Assembly: GCA_049324115.1 (NCBI GenBank)
Contig: JBMOMN010000009.1
Coordinates: 186,001-250,000, forward strand
Length of the DNA stretch: 64,000 nt
Source: UBA5796 sp040752455
Lineage (GTDB): Bacteria; Chloroflexota; Anaerolineae; Anaerolineales; Villigracilaceae
Reading direction: 5' to 3'
The position numbers and the translations under genes were made by a program. A model generated the notes under the pieces. The model had not been told where the DNA came from, ran no database searches, and saw nothing but the letters and a program-made list of their open reading frames with translations. Each line of letters opens with the position of its first letter. Within the stretch, counting starts at the first letter, position 1. Shown here piece after piece: positions 25,071 through 34,471 of this stretch.

Positions 25071-26966
25071 CTACTGCATGTACTTTTCGTGCCAGACCTG
25101 GAACATGAGCAGGGTCCACAGGACTTTGCGGTTGTCGCGGCGGCGGCTGAAATGGTCGTCGAGCAGGTCCTGGACGCAGGCCGGTTCGAAGTAGCCCTGC
25201 TTCGCCAGGCGCTCCGGCGAGAGCATGTCGAGCAGCAACTCTTTCAGGTCGCCGGTCAGCCAGTGGGCCACCGGCATGTTGAATCCCTTTTTGGGGCGGT
25301 TGATGATCTCGTCCGGCAGGCGGCCGCGCACCGCCTTCTTGAGCAGGAACTTGCTGGTGCGCCCGCGCAGCTTCAGGTCGAGGGGCAGGTCGTTGGCGAA
25401 ACGGACCACTTCCCGGTTCAGGATGGGGACGCGCACTTCGAGCGAGGCGGCCATGCTGGCCCGGTCCACTTTGTAGAGGATGTCGCCTTCGAGGTACATC
25501 TTCTGGTCGTCGTACAGCACCCGGTTGAGCGGGATTTCGGCGTCGCATTCGAGGGCGTGCTGGTGAGACTGGTAGTAGGTGTCGCGCAGCACGGGCCGGA
25601 TCCAGGCCTGTAAAAGGGAGGCCTTCTCCTCGTCCACGAAAGAGCCGAGCCAGCGATGGTGGCGGGTAATCAACGGGACGCCGCGTCCGCCCAGGAAACG
25701 GCGCAGGCGGAAGTCCAGGCTGATGTTGTCGAAAGAAACGGCCAGCCGCTCCATGAGATACGGGGCCACGTAAGCCCGCACCGACCAGGGCACCAGCCGT
25801 TCGTAGTAACCGATCAGGCGGTGAGCCAGCAGGGTGGGGTAGCCCGCGAACAGTTCGTCGCCGCCGTCGCCGCCCAGCACCACCTTGACTTTCTGACGGG
25901 CAAAGCGCGAGAGCAGGAAGGTCGGGATGAGCGACGAATCGGCGAACGGCTCGTCCACCAGGGTGGGGATTTCATGCACCAGGTCGAGCGCCATGCGGCT
26001 GGTCAGGATCAGTTCGTTGTGGTTCGTGCCCAGGTGCTGGGCCACCTTGCGGGCGTGCTGGGCCTCGTTGAACGAGCCTTCCTCGAAGCCGATGGTGAAA
26101 CTCTCGACCGTGCCGGGATACTCCTTGACCATCATGGCCGCGATGGTGCTGGAATCGATCCCGCCGCTGAGCAGGACGCCGACCGGCACGTCGCTGACGA
26201 GTTCGCGGCGCACCGCCTCGCCCAGGACCTGGTAGAGGTTCCCGGCATAATCGCGCCAGTCCACCGGAGGGCGGCTCTCGCTCTGGCGGAAGCTGATCCG
26301 CTCGTAAGGGACTTCGTCCATGCCCCGGGCGCTGAAGCGCAGGATGTGTCCCGCCCCGACCCGCCAGACGTCCCGGATGATGGTGCGGGGGGTGGGGACG
26401 TATTCGTAGGAGAGATATTCGTTGAGGGCGATCAGGTCCAGGTCCCGTTCGAGGCGGGGGTTGGCGAGCAGGACTTTCATCTCCGAGCCAAAGACGATTT
26501 GCCCGTCTGCCAGGCGGGTGTAATAGAGCGGTTTGATCCCCATCCGGTCACGGGCCAGGATGAGTTCCTCCTCGTCCGCATCCCAGATGGCAAAGGCGAA
26601 GATGCCGTCCAGGTATTGGACACAGTCGAGGCCGTATTCCTCGTAAAGATGCAGGATGACTTCAGTGTCGGAGTGGGTGCTGAACACGTGGCCGCGCTTC
26701 TGGAGATAAACGCGCAGGTCGCGGTAGTTGTAGATCTCGCCGTTGAAGACGATCCACTTTGACCGGGTCTCGTTGGCGATGGGCTGACGGCCGCCCGCCA
26801 GGTCAATGATCGAAAGCCGGCGCGACCCCAACCCGACCTTGTTGGACAGGTAGATGCCCTCCTCGTCCGGGCCGCGGTGGGTCATGGCGTCGTTCATGCG
26901 CTGGAGCACTTCCCGGCTGAGACGCCTGCGGCCTGAAAAATCGGCGATTCCGCAAATTCCGCACAT
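25071..26966 (-). CDS. asnB: Asparagine synthase (glutamine-hydrolysing)
   Basis: This 631-residue class II amidotransferase begins MCGICGIADF, so Cys2 is the glutaminase nucleophile after Met removal. FNGEIYNYRDLR follows. The synthetase half has the PP-loop GVLLSGGIDSSTIAAM and a later LGGDGGDELFAGYP. Length and order match AsnB. In polysaccharide loci such enzymes often amidate sugar acids rather than make free Asn. Its position between glycosyltransferase and methyltransferase genes makes that a fair alternative. Confidence 0.94.
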   Translation of the reverse strand: MCGICGIADFSGRRRLSREVLQRMNDAMTHRGPDEEGIYLSNKVGLGSRRLSIIDLAGGRQPIANETRSKWIVFNGEIYNYRDLRVYLQKRGHVFSTHSDTEVILHLYEEYGLDCVQYLDGIFAFAIWDADEEELILARDRMGIKPLYYTRLADGQIVFGSEMKVLLANPRLERDLDLIALNEYLSYEYVPTPRTIIRDVWRVGAGHILRFSARGMDEVPYERISFRQSESRPPVDWRDYAGNLYQVLGEAVRRELVSDVPVGVLLSGGIDSSTIAAMMVKEYPGTVESFTIGFEEGSFNEAQHARKVAQHLGTNHNELILTSRMALDLVHEIPTLVDEPFADSSLIPTFLLSRFARQKVKVVLGGDGGDELFAGYPTLLAHRLIGYYERLVPWSVRAYVAPYLMERLAVSFDNISLDFRLRRFLGGRGVPLITRHHRWLGSFVDEEKASLLQAWIRPVLRDTYYQSHQHALECDAEIPLNRVLYDDQKMYLEGDILYKVDRASMAASLEVRVPILNREVVRFANDLPLDLKLRGRTSKFLLKKAVRGRLPDEIINRPKKGFNMPVAHWLTGDLKELLLDMLSPERLAKQGYFEPACVQDLLDDHFSRRRDNRKVLWTLLMFQVWHEKYMQ

Positions 26967-26989
26967 AGCTGCCTGTCTTTCTGTGGAAC

Positions 26990-27802
26990 TTACAACTTCC
27001 GAAACAGATACTGGTTGTTGCCGAACCCGTGCCCGGTCTTCAGGAAGTTTACCAGTTCGAAACCCAGGTTTTCGTAGAATTTGATGATCCGCTCCGGCGT
27101 AGCGACCTCGAAGGGATAGCCGCCGAGCCAGTCGCGCCAGTCGTGCAGCAGGGACATGCCGCGATATTTCTTGTGCTCGCGGTAACGCCGGGCCGGGTTT
27201 TGAAATTTGACCAGGTCAATCAGGAGGCCCGAGACGAAAAAGGCGGGGAAAAAGACGGCTGTGGTCACGATCCGGCCCAACCCCCCGGACGAGTTGGCGC
27301 GTTTGATGATCTCCCAAATTTTGGAGACCAGTCCCTGGTCGTTGTAGATGGCGATGAAGAGCAGCCCGTCCTTGCGGAGCGGGATCTGGGCATTGTAGAG
27401 CGCCTGCCAGAGAAAACCGGTGTGGTGAAGCACCCCCCACGAGTACACGACCTCGAACACCCCTAACGATTTCATGTATCCGGCGTCGAGGACGGAGTTC
27501 TGCTCGACCGTCCAGGCCGGGTCATCCGGGAAGTAACGGCGCTTGAGCTCCCCGGTGCAGGCCACCGACTGCGGATCGTAATCGAAGGCGTGGACCCTCG
27601 CCCCGAAGCGCCGCGCCACAAGACTGTGCAGCCCCGACCCGGAGCCGATGTCGAGGAAGCGTTTGCCGGTCAGGTCGTCCGCGCCGAGGAACTCGCGCAT
27701 GGACCTTTCGGCTTCGGCGATGTGGTCGTCGGTCAGCACGCTCAGGAAGCGCAGCCAGTTGTCGCCGAATTGGAAACGCGTTTCAGATGTCGAAGTCGTC
27801 AT
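26990..27802 (-). CDS. Class I SAM-dependent methyltransferase
   Basis: This 270-residue enzyme carries FLDIGSGSGLHSLVARRFGA (motif I), then VHAFDYDPQSV and FEVVYSWGVLHHTGFLWQAL. This is the UbiE/Methyltransf_25-like type often seen in glycan clusters. A hydrophobic stretch near residues 185-205 (TAVFFPAFFVSGLLIDL) may give membrane contact. The acceptor is not evident. It is 10 bp downstream of the GT39-like gene. Confidence 0.85.
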   Translation of the reverse strand: MTTSTSETRFQFGDNWLRFLSVLTDDHIAEAERSMREFLGADDLTGKRFLDIGSGSGLHSLVARRFGARVHAFDYDPQSVACTGELKRRYFPDDPAWTVEQNSVLDAGYMKSLGVFEVVYSWGVLHHTGFLWQALYNAQIPLRKDGLLFIAIYNDQGLVSKIWEIIKRANSSGGLGRIVTTAVFFPAFFVSGLLIDLVKFQNPARRYREHKKYRGMSLLHDWRDWLGGYPFEVATPERIIKFYENLGFELVNFLKTGHGFGNNQYLFRKL

Positions 27803-27812
27803 ATTCTCCCTT

Positions 27813-29321
27813 TCAAGGCGCAGTGCGGCGGAAGACCTGGTGCCCGCCGGTCACGGTTTCGAGCGCATAACCGCCCGACATTTCCCGCAACAAATAATCT
27901 ATGGGGACGTTGAAAACGATCTTGGGAGCCACGATCACGTAAAGCGGCTTTTTCGCCAGCGCCTGGGTGATCGCCGTTTCGTCCAGGTAATGCGGCCAGA
28001 GCAGGTAGGCCGGGGTGCGCCTGCCGGAAAAATAATAGATCTGGACGTTGTCCGACCAGACGAAAATCAGGTCGTCGGGGGCCGAGCGCGAACGGACGTA
28101 ATCCGCAATTTCCAGCGACTCCAGGTGCGCCCGGCCGTTCGTCGGCCCCTCTTGCAGGAAAGTTTTCTCCGGGATATTCCCCAGGCGGTACTGGAGATAT
28201 GCGCCAAGATACTGCCTCGACACGAAAATCCCGTTGGCAATGATCGCTATCGCGAATACCGCCGCCACCCAGGCCAGCGGCCGTTCGCCCCGGGACCTTT
28301 CCCAGAGCTGGCCGATCTCGGTCCCGGCCAGGAGCGAAAGGGCGGGGACGACCAGCAGCCCATAGTAGACGAACGGGAAGCGGGAGATGCCCGCGACGAT
28401 GACCGACGTCACCAGCCAGACGACGAGCATCAGGCGCACCGGACCTGTGGCCGGCTCCCGTTCAATCGCATGCCCAAACTTCCTGGCGACCTGCACCGCG
28501 CCGACCAGGCCGAGAATCGTCAACACCAGGTTGGCCCGGGCGGCCAGGAAGAGCGGGAAGAGGAGGATATTGTAAAGCGGGGAATCCAGCCGGCCGACGT
28601 AGCCAGCTCCAAGCTGGAAGACGAGCATCAGTCCCGGCCAGGCCCCGACCGCCGCGAAATAAGCCGCCACAGCCGCCAGCGGCGCGGCGAACCCGGCCAG
28701 GGCGTAGGATCCGGCCTTGTATAGCGCGGCCCAGGCCGACCGGTCCCGGAGGCGGATCGTAACGACCAGCAGCGTGATCCCCGCCGCGGCCAGGGCGTGG
28801 ACGAAAGTCACCTTGTAAAGGAGCGAAATCCCGCCCAAAATCCCAACCAGGAGATACCAGCGAGCCGGTTTGCGTTCGGTCAAAATATGGGCCGCGGCCA
28901 GGATGGTCAGGCTGAGCGGCAGGTTGGCAAACTGTTCGATCTCGGCCGTGTCGCCGTGCAGGCTTGGCAGGGCGGTGGCAAGCACAAAAAACACTGACGC
29001 CAGCATCCCGCCCAGGTCGCCGCCCGCCTTCCGCCCGATCAAATAGATGACCCAGGCGTTCAGCCAAACCCAGAAGACCAGGGTAATTTTGACGGAAGTG
29101 AATTGATCGCCGAGAAGGGCGAAGATGGCCGCGTAGGTGTAGAATGCGCCGGGCAGGTGGTGGTTGGGATGGTGGGTGCTGTACAGCGGCTGCCCTTCGA
29201 GGATCTGCCGGGCGTGGTAGGCGATGGCGCCGCTGTCTTTGTCGAAGACCCCCAGCGAAGGAAGGCGGACCAGGACAACGAATAGCCCTAACAATAAAAA
29301 CAATATCAAGGTTTTCTTCAT
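27813..29321 (-). CDS. GT39-like polytopic glycosyltransferase, paralogue
   Basis: This paralogue of the protein at 23513-25066 has the same first-loop signature (GVFDKDSGAIAYHARQIL) and HHPNHHLPGAFYTYAAIF, about eleven helices, and a soluble tail ending in GGHQVFRRTAP. I start it at the ATG 29321 (MKKTLILFLL), six codons inside the longest frame, because this gives a normal signal-anchor beginning. A polyprenyl-linked sugar donor is likely from family knowledge. Confidence 0.75.
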   Translation of the reverse strand: MKKTLILFLLLGLFVVLVRLPSLGVFDKDSGAIAYHARQILEGQPLYSTHHPNHHLPGAFYTYAAIFALLGDQFTSVKITLVFWVWLNAWVIYLIGRKAGGDLGGMLASVFFVLATALPSLHGDTAEIEQFANLPLSLTILAAAHILTERKPARWYLLVGILGGISLLYKVTFVHALAAAGITLLVVTIRLRDRSAWAALYKAGSYALAGFAAPLAAVAAYFAAVGAWPGLMLVFQLGAGYVGRLDSPLYNILLFPLFLAARANLVLTILGLVGAVQVARKFGHAIEREPATGPVRLMLVVWLVTSVIVAGISRFPFVYYGLLVVPALSLLAGTEIGQLWERSRGERPLAWVAAVFAIAIIANGIFVSRQYLGAYLQYRLGNIPEKTFLQEGPTNGRAHLESLEIADYVRSRSAPDDLIFVWSDNVQIYYFSGRRTPAYLLWPHYLDETAITQALAKKPLYVIVAPKIVFNVPIDYLLREMSGGYALETVTGGHQVFRRTAP

Positions 29322-29339
29322 AGCCGGGTCTTTTGCCAT

Positions 29340-29818
29340 ATTCGGAGATTATAAGCGCCCAACAGACAGTTTTCCATCCGCTATCAATATTGTCAGTTTA
29401 TCGGCTGCAAGTTAAAAAAGCGTGGCGACGTGAGGGGGGCACGCCGCCACTATAGGAGCAGGCTCAAGGCCCGCTAGAAATATTTTACACTTATGAGCAA
29501 GGAAATGCAAGAGTTTAAATGGGCATGGATGGTTTACTATTGATTTTTGGATAGTGGACTCCTATAATGAATTTTGGCGGTCCTGGAATGTGCGTTTAGG
29601 GTTGCAATAAGAGCCTATCCGAAAAAGGAGTGCAAGCTTTAGCTTGCAAGTTCCCGGCGGACTGAGTTCCCGGCGGACTGAGTTCCCAGCGGACTAAATT
29701 CCCAGCGGACTAAATTCCCAGCGGACTAAATTCCCAGCGGACTAAAGTCCGCACTCCGGGAATTTTCGGATAGGTTCCACAGATTTTGGTCCGTTTCGAT
29801 GGAGAATAGAGGTAAAGG
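29340..29818. other. Repeat-rich intergenic region
   Basis: No gene is visible. It contains a GC-rich hairpin (TGGCGACGTG at 29423 against CACGCCGCCA at 29440, one mismatch), then an AT-richer stretch. A large palindromic element at 29614-29774 with an internal tandem array completes the region. Confidence 0.6.
29614..29774. repeat. Palindrome-bounded array of six 16-bp tandem repeats
   Basis: Outer arms CCTATCCGAAAA (29614-29625) and TTTTCGGATAGG (29763-29774) are perfect inverted copies. Inside are a GCAAGCT/AGCTTGC hairpin and six head-to-tail 16-mers from 29651 to 29746: two TTCCCGGCGGACTGAG, then four TTCCCAGCGGACTAAA. The internal GCGGACT...AGTCCGC arms also pair. Confidence 0.92.
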
Positions 29819-30346
29819 ATGACGAGTATCATTGACAACCAGATGCTATGGCGACAGTTCGGAGCGGCAATCGAAGACCTTGGGAACGTCCTGCGCGATT
29901 GCCCGGATGAACTGTGGGAAGAGCGGCTTTGGGACGACCAACCGGATCAGTGGGTGGCGGACGGCTTTTCGACTTTTTGGTATCTGGGCTACCACACCCT
30001 CTTCTGGCTGGACCTCTACCTGACCGGCGCAGAAGAGGGTTTTACCCCGCCCGTACCCTTCGACCTGGTCGAGATGGAGGCTGGCGAGACCTTACCGCGG
30101 ACGTATACCCGTGAAGAGCTGCTCAGGTATTTGGACCACTGCCGCCGGCGGTGCCAGGAGACTATTGACACCCTCTCGCCTGGGCAGGCAAACCGGCTGT
30201 GCCGTTTCCCCTGGGGAGAGTTGCCCTTCGCCGAGCTTCTCCTGTACGACCTGCGCCATGTGCAGGAACATACTGCCCAACTGCGCATGTTTCTTGGGCA
30301 GCAGGCGGGAAAATCCGCAGCGTGGACCTCCCGGGCAAAGGAGTAA
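29819..30346 (+). CDS. DinB-like four-helix metal-binding protein
   Basis: This 175-residue protein has the DinB/YfiT bundle pattern of three spaced His: YHTLFWLD near 59 and DLRHVQEHTAQL near 147-153, which usually bind a divalent metal. Members include thiol-dependent transferases and stress proteins, so no specific reaction can be named. The gene stands alone; its start lies just downstream of the large tandem-repeat palindrome. Confidence 0.8.
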   Translation: MTSIIDNQMLWRQFGAAIEDLGNVLRDCPDELWEERLWDDQPDQWVADGFSTFWYLGYHTLFWLDLYLTGAEEGFTPPVPFDLVEMEAGETLPRTYTREELLRYLDHCRRRCQETIDTLSPGQANRLCRFPWGELPFAELLLYDLRHVQEHTAQLRMFLGQQAGKSAAWTSRAKE

Positions 30347-30400
30347 TTTCCCCTGCACACATCGCTGCGCCGGGCAGGATTATCGCTTAAAATAAGCCCC

Positions 30401-31915
30401 ATGCCCCCATCACGTGATCCGCAGCGCGCATTACATCTCACCCTCCTCGCAGCCCTCCTCCTGCTCGCCTCCTGCGGCAGCCCCCCAGCCCCACAGCCCA
30501 CCTCCACAGCCGCCGACTCTCTCACACCCGCCTCGCCGGCCGGGACAGTCCCCCCGGCCCTGACCGGCACGCCCGAACCGTTCGTCCTGCCCACCCCCGT
30601 CCCTCTGGAACGGCCACAATACAGCCTGAACGTCATCCTGGATTACGCCGCCAAAACCGTCTCGGTCGAAGAGTCGATCAACTACCCGAACCAGACTGGC
30701 GAATCGCTGCCAGGCGTGACCCTGGCGGTCGTCCCCAACCTGTGGCCGGACTGTTTCACCCTCGAAAGCCTGACCGTCGGCGAGTACCCCGTCAGCAACT
30801 ACACCCTCACCGGCCAGCGACTGGACGTGCCGCTCCCGCAGCCCCTCGCTCCCGGCGGGACGCTGCTCCTGGACATCCGGTACACGCTGTCGCTGCCCTA
30901 CGCCGCCCAGGCCGATCCCAACGCCGAGCGGCCGCGCATCTTCGGCTACACCGGCCAGCAGGTCAACCTGACCAACTGGTATCCCTTCGTCGTCCCGTAT
31001 GATCCGGGGAACGGCTGGGTCTTGCACGATCCCTGGTTCTACGGCGAACACCTGGTCTACGAGGCCGCCGATTACGACGTGACCCTGCGCTTCGCCGGCC
31101 TGTCCAGCCCGCCGGTTGTGGCGGCCAGCGCCCCGGCCTCCCAAGACGGCGATGCCCTGCGCTACCGCCTGGAGGCCGGGCGGGCTTTCGTTTTTTCGCT
31201 CAGTCCCGACTTCCGGGTTGCCACAGCCGAGGCGGACGGGGTGACAGTCACCAGTTATTACTTCCCCCTCTTCGAGGTCCCCGGCGAAGCCGCCGCCCAG
31301 GTATCGGCCCAGGCCGTGCAGGTTTTCAGCCAGCGCTTCGGCCCTTATCCGCACGCCAGCCTGAGCGTGGTGCAGGGTGATTTCAACGACGGCATGGAAT
31401 ACTCGGGGCTGTTCTATCTCTCGCGGGATTTCTACAACCTATACGACGCCACGCCCAATAATTACCTCGTGACGGTCGCGGCCCACGAGACGGCCCACCA
31501 GTGGTGGTTCGAGAAGGTCGGCAACGACCAGGCCCTCGAACCCTGGCTCGACGAGGCCCTCTGCACCTACAGCGAGCGGATATTCTACGCCGACACCTCG
31601 CCCAACTCGCTCAAGGACTGGTGGTGGCCGGTGCGGGTGGACTTCTACAAGCCGCAGGGCTGGCTCGACATTTCAGTCTACGAGGGCGGCGGGTTCCGTC
31701 CCTACACCGACGCGGTTTATCTCAACGGGGCGCACTTCCTTCAGGACCTGCACGCCCGCATCGGCGACGAGGCCTTTTACGCCTTCCTGAAGGATTACGC
31801 CTCGCAGATGGCCGGGATGATCGCCACGCCTGACGATTTCTTCCACATCCTGGGCCAGCACGCCGGGCAGGATATTTCGGATTTGATCCATACTTACTTC
31901 AGGGATCCACATTGA
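30401..31915 (+). CDS. M1-type zinc metallopeptidase lipoprotein, copy 1
   Basis: This 504-residue surface lipoprotein has the lipobox LLASC (Cys25), then a Thr/Pro-rich stalk (about 26-70). A beta-rich N-terminal domain and the gluzincin core follow: GMEYSG (332-336, substitute for GAMEN), HETAH at 362-366 with Glu385 in WLDEALCTYSE, which gives HExxH-18-E. It should bind one zinc and trim peptides outside the cell. A second gene of the same design starts at its stop codon. Lipidation would depend on the lgt product at 14908. Confidence 0.9.
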   Translation: MPPSRDPQRALHLTLLAALLLLASCGSPPAPQPTSTAADSLTPASPAGTVPPALTGTPEPFVLPTPVPLERPQYSLNVILDYAAKTVSVEESINYPNQTGESLPGVTLAVVPNLWPDCFTLESLTVGEYPVSNYTLTGQRLDVPLPQPLAPGGTLLLDIRYTLSLPYAAQADPNAERPRIFGYTGQQVNLTNWYPFVVPYDPGNGWVLHDPWFYGEHLVYEAADYDVTLRFAGLSSPPVVAASAPASQDGDALRYRLEAGRAFVFSLSPDFRVATAEADGVTVTSYYFPLFEVPGEAAAQVSAQAVQVFSQRFGPYPHASLSVVQGDFNDGMEYSGLFYLSRDFYNLYDATPNNYLVTVAAHETAHQWWFEKVGNDQALEPWLDEALCTYSERIFYADTSPNSLKDWWWPVRVDFYKPQGWLDISVYEGGGFRPYTDAVYLNGAHFLQDLHARIGDEAFYAFLKDYASQMAGMIATPDDFFHILGQHAGQDISDLIHTYFRDPH

Positions 31916-33468
31916 TGAGACGCCTGGCCCTGCTGGCCCTCCTGGCCGGAGTCCTGCTCTCGGGCTGTAACCTGCCCCCGGCCGCTTCTCCCGGTTCCTC
32001 CCCGGACTTTGTGGTCGTCACCCGTCACCCGGACGCGACCGCCACCCCGACGCCCTTCCGCCCGCTGGCCTCGACGGCCACGCCCAGCCCCCTCCCCTCG
32101 CCCACCGTCACGCCGACCCCCGCCCCGACCGACACCCCCCTCCCCACCCTGACCTTCACCCCGACGGCCACCCTCGGACCCTCAGGCCGGGCCAATTATT
32201 ACCTGGAAGTCATCTTCGATTACTTCGGGCGAAGCCTGTCGGTGAGACAAACCGTCCGCTACCCGAACCAGGCCGACCGGTCCATGGGAGAGATCGTCCT
32301 GGCGGTGGAACCCAACCGCTGGGAAAACTGCTTCGATCTCCAGTCCCTGTCGGTGGACAGCGAGTACGCCAAATCCTACGAGCTGAGAGGCAGCACCCTG
32401 ACCCTCGAACTCGACCAGGCCCTCGAACCCGGCCAGACGCTGGTCTTTTCGATGGAGTACAGCCTGTGCGTGCCGTACAAGACCGTCAACACGGTCTTCG
32501 GCTACAACGGCTACCAGATCAACCTGGTGGACTGGTATCCCTACGTCGTGCCGTACTCGCCGGGCGAGGGCTGGCTGCAACACGCGCCTTCGGGCGTGGG
32601 GGAGTACCAGGTTTACGACGCGGTGGACGTGGAACTCAATCTCAAATTCACCGACCCCGAGAATATCCCGGTGGTGGCGGCCAGCGCGCCCGCCGAAGCC
32701 AACGGCGAATGGACCCGCTACCGCGCCTACGGCGTGCGCAACTTCGTCCTCTCGGCCAGCCCCGACTACATCGTCTCGAACCTGCGGGTGGGCGACGTGG
32801 ACGTGAACAGCTACTACTTCGCCAGGCACCAGTCCGGCGGCTGGGCCATCCTGGACGAGGCCGTCCTTGCCCTGGCAACTTACGGGGAGGCCTTCGCGCC
32901 CTATCCTTACGGCAGCCTGAGCATCGTCGAGACCGATTACCCCGACGGGCTGGAATTCAGCGGGTTGGTCTTCATGAGCGACGATTTCTACGCCGAATAC
33001 AACGGCACACCGCGTGGCAACCTGACCGCCATCGGCGTCCACGAGATCGCCCACCAGTGGTGGTACTCGCTGGTCGGCAACGACCAGGCCCTCGAACCCT
33101 GGCTCGACGAAGCCCTGTCGGTCTACGCCGAGCGCATCTTCTTCGAGACGAATTATCCCGATTCGCTCAACTGGTGGTGGAACTTCCGGGTCAAGTATTT
33201 CAACCCGGCCGGCTGGGTGGATTCGTCCATCTACAACGGCGGGGCCTTCCGCCCCTACACGGACGCGGTCTACCTGCGCGGGGCGCTCTTCCTCGAGGAG
33301 TTACGCGCCCGGATCGGGGACGAGGACTTCCGGGCCTTCCTGAAAGATTACGCCGCCCAGATGAGCTTCGGGCGCGCCGCCAAAAGCGACTTCTTCCACA
33401 TCCTGGACGCCCACACGAACAGGGATTATTCCGACCTGATCGAGGGGTATTTCATGGAATTTCCATAG
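31915..33468 (+). CDS. M1-type zinc metallopeptidase lipoprotein, copy 2
   Basis: This 517-residue paralogue of the preceding gene starts at the ATG of TGATG (one-base overlap with the upstream stop), so the two are translationally coupled. Lipobox LLSGC (Cys18) is followed by a longer Thr/Pro stalk. The core shows GLEFSG, HEIAH at 376-380 and Glu399 in WLDEALSVYAE. The NDQALEPWLDEAL stretch is identical in both copies. The duplicates probably differ in peptide preference. Confidence 0.9.
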   Translation: MRRLALLALLAGVLLSGCNLPPAASPGSSPDFVVVTRHPDATATPTPFRPLASTATPSPLPSPTVTPTPAPTDTPLPTLTFTPTATLGPSGRANYYLEVIFDYFGRSLSVRQTVRYPNQADRSMGEIVLAVEPNRWENCFDLQSLSVDSEYAKSYELRGSTLTLELDQALEPGQTLVFSMEYSLCVPYKTVNTVFGYNGYQINLVDWYPYVVPYSPGEGWLQHAPSGVGEYQVYDAVDVELNLKFTDPENIPVVAASAPAEANGEWTRYRAYGVRNFVLSASPDYIVSNLRVGDVDVNSYYFARHQSGGWAILDEAVLALATYGEAFAPYPYGSLSIVETDYPDGLEFSGLVFMSDDFYAEYNGTPRGNLTAIGVHEIAHQWWYSLVGNDQALEPWLDEALSVYAERIFFETNYPDSLNWWWNFRVKYFNPAGWVDSSIYNGGAFRPYTDAVYLRGALFLEELRARIGDEDFRAFLKDYAAQMSFGRAAKSDFFHILDAHTNRDYSDLIEGYFMEFP

Positions 33469-33642
33469 CAATCAGGCAATCCGGTTGAAATAACAAATTC
33501 TCTTTGCTATACTTGTCTCAGACACGCAACTCTTGGGACTTTCCGGGGCGGATAACCGGATTTGGAGCGCGAACGCTCCAGGTCCGTTCCTTCCTACGGC
33601 AGACCGTAGAGGCCCAGAAAAACACATTTTCAGGAGAAGTTA

Positions 33643-34425
33643 ATGGATAAATCACTGCGTCCGATATTGTTCGTGGTTGCCATTGTATTGATCGTGGGGA
33701 TGGCCTGTTCGGGCGGGAGTCAGCCGACCGAAGCGCCCCCGCCTCCGCCGGTTGACACCCAACCGCCCGCCCAACAACCGACCGAGGAGCCGCCTGCGCT
33801 CCCAACGGAACCGCCTCCAACCGAAGAGACGGAGACCCCGCCGCCCACCGAGGAACCCCCTGCGGAAAAATTCTTCACCGACGAGTTCGACGACGGCCTG
33901 GACAACTGGGATTACTCCCTGACCGGCGGCGGCCTGCACGACAAAGCCAAAGTGGAGATCCAGAACGGCAAGCTGGTCTTCGACCTGCGGGATGTGGACC
34001 TGTACACCTTCCTGTACTCGAAAAACACGTATGATGACGTGCGCGTGACCATCAACGTCGAAAATTTCGGCATCAACAAGTCGGACATTACCCTGATGTG
34101 CCGTTACGACGAGACCGTTGGCTGGTATTCTTTCACGGTCGCCATGAACGGCAAGTACAACATCGCCGCCCGTGACCAGTTCATCAAAAAATCTTACGTC
34201 ATTTTCAACGGGGCAACCAACGCAATACGCGTAGGGCAGAGGAACGAAATCTCGGTTGTGTGCCAGGGCGAAACCCTGATCCTATACGTCAACGGAGAGG
34301 AGGTTCGGCGCATCGAGGAAACCAAATACGGATTTGAAGAAGGCAAAGTCGTTTTGTCAGCTACAACTTATACCGTCTATCCGATCAACCTGGCGGTAGA
34401 GAATATCCAAATCAGCGCACCGTAA
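33643..34425 (+). CDS. Pro-rich lipoprotein with beta-sandwich (LamG-like) domain, copy 1
   Basis: This 260-residue lipoprotein has signal peptide and lipobox VGMAC (Cys22). A Pro/Glu/Thr-rich spacer (PTEEPPALPTEPPP) comes next, then a jelly-roll-like domain beginning FFTDEFDDGLDNW and containing a CRYDETVGWYSFTV strand. This is a pattern seen in DUF1080/LamG-like carbohydrate-binding domains. Its own catalytic residues are not evident. The next gene encodes a paralogue. A surface sugar-binding or sensing role is inferred. Confidence 0.75.
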   Translation: MDKSLRPILFVVAIVLIVGMACSGGSQPTEAPPPPPVDTQPPAQQPTEEPPALPTEPPPTEETETPPPTEEPPAEKFFTDEFDDGLDNWDYSLTGGGLHDKAKVEIQNGKLVFDLRDVDLYTFLYSKNTYDDVRVTINVENFGINKSDITLMCRYDETVGWYSFTVAMNGKYNIAARDQFIKKSYVIFNGATNAIRVGQRNEISVVCQGETLILYVNGEEVRRIEETKYGFEEGKVVLSATTYTVYPINLAVENIQISAP

Positions 34426-34471
34426 TCCCAAACACGGCGCGCCAGCATACCCGCTCTCTGAGGAGAAGAGA

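Noticed and set aside
29651..29746. CRISPR array
   Set aside because: The 16-bp units are directly contiguous with no spacers, and no cas genes are nearby.
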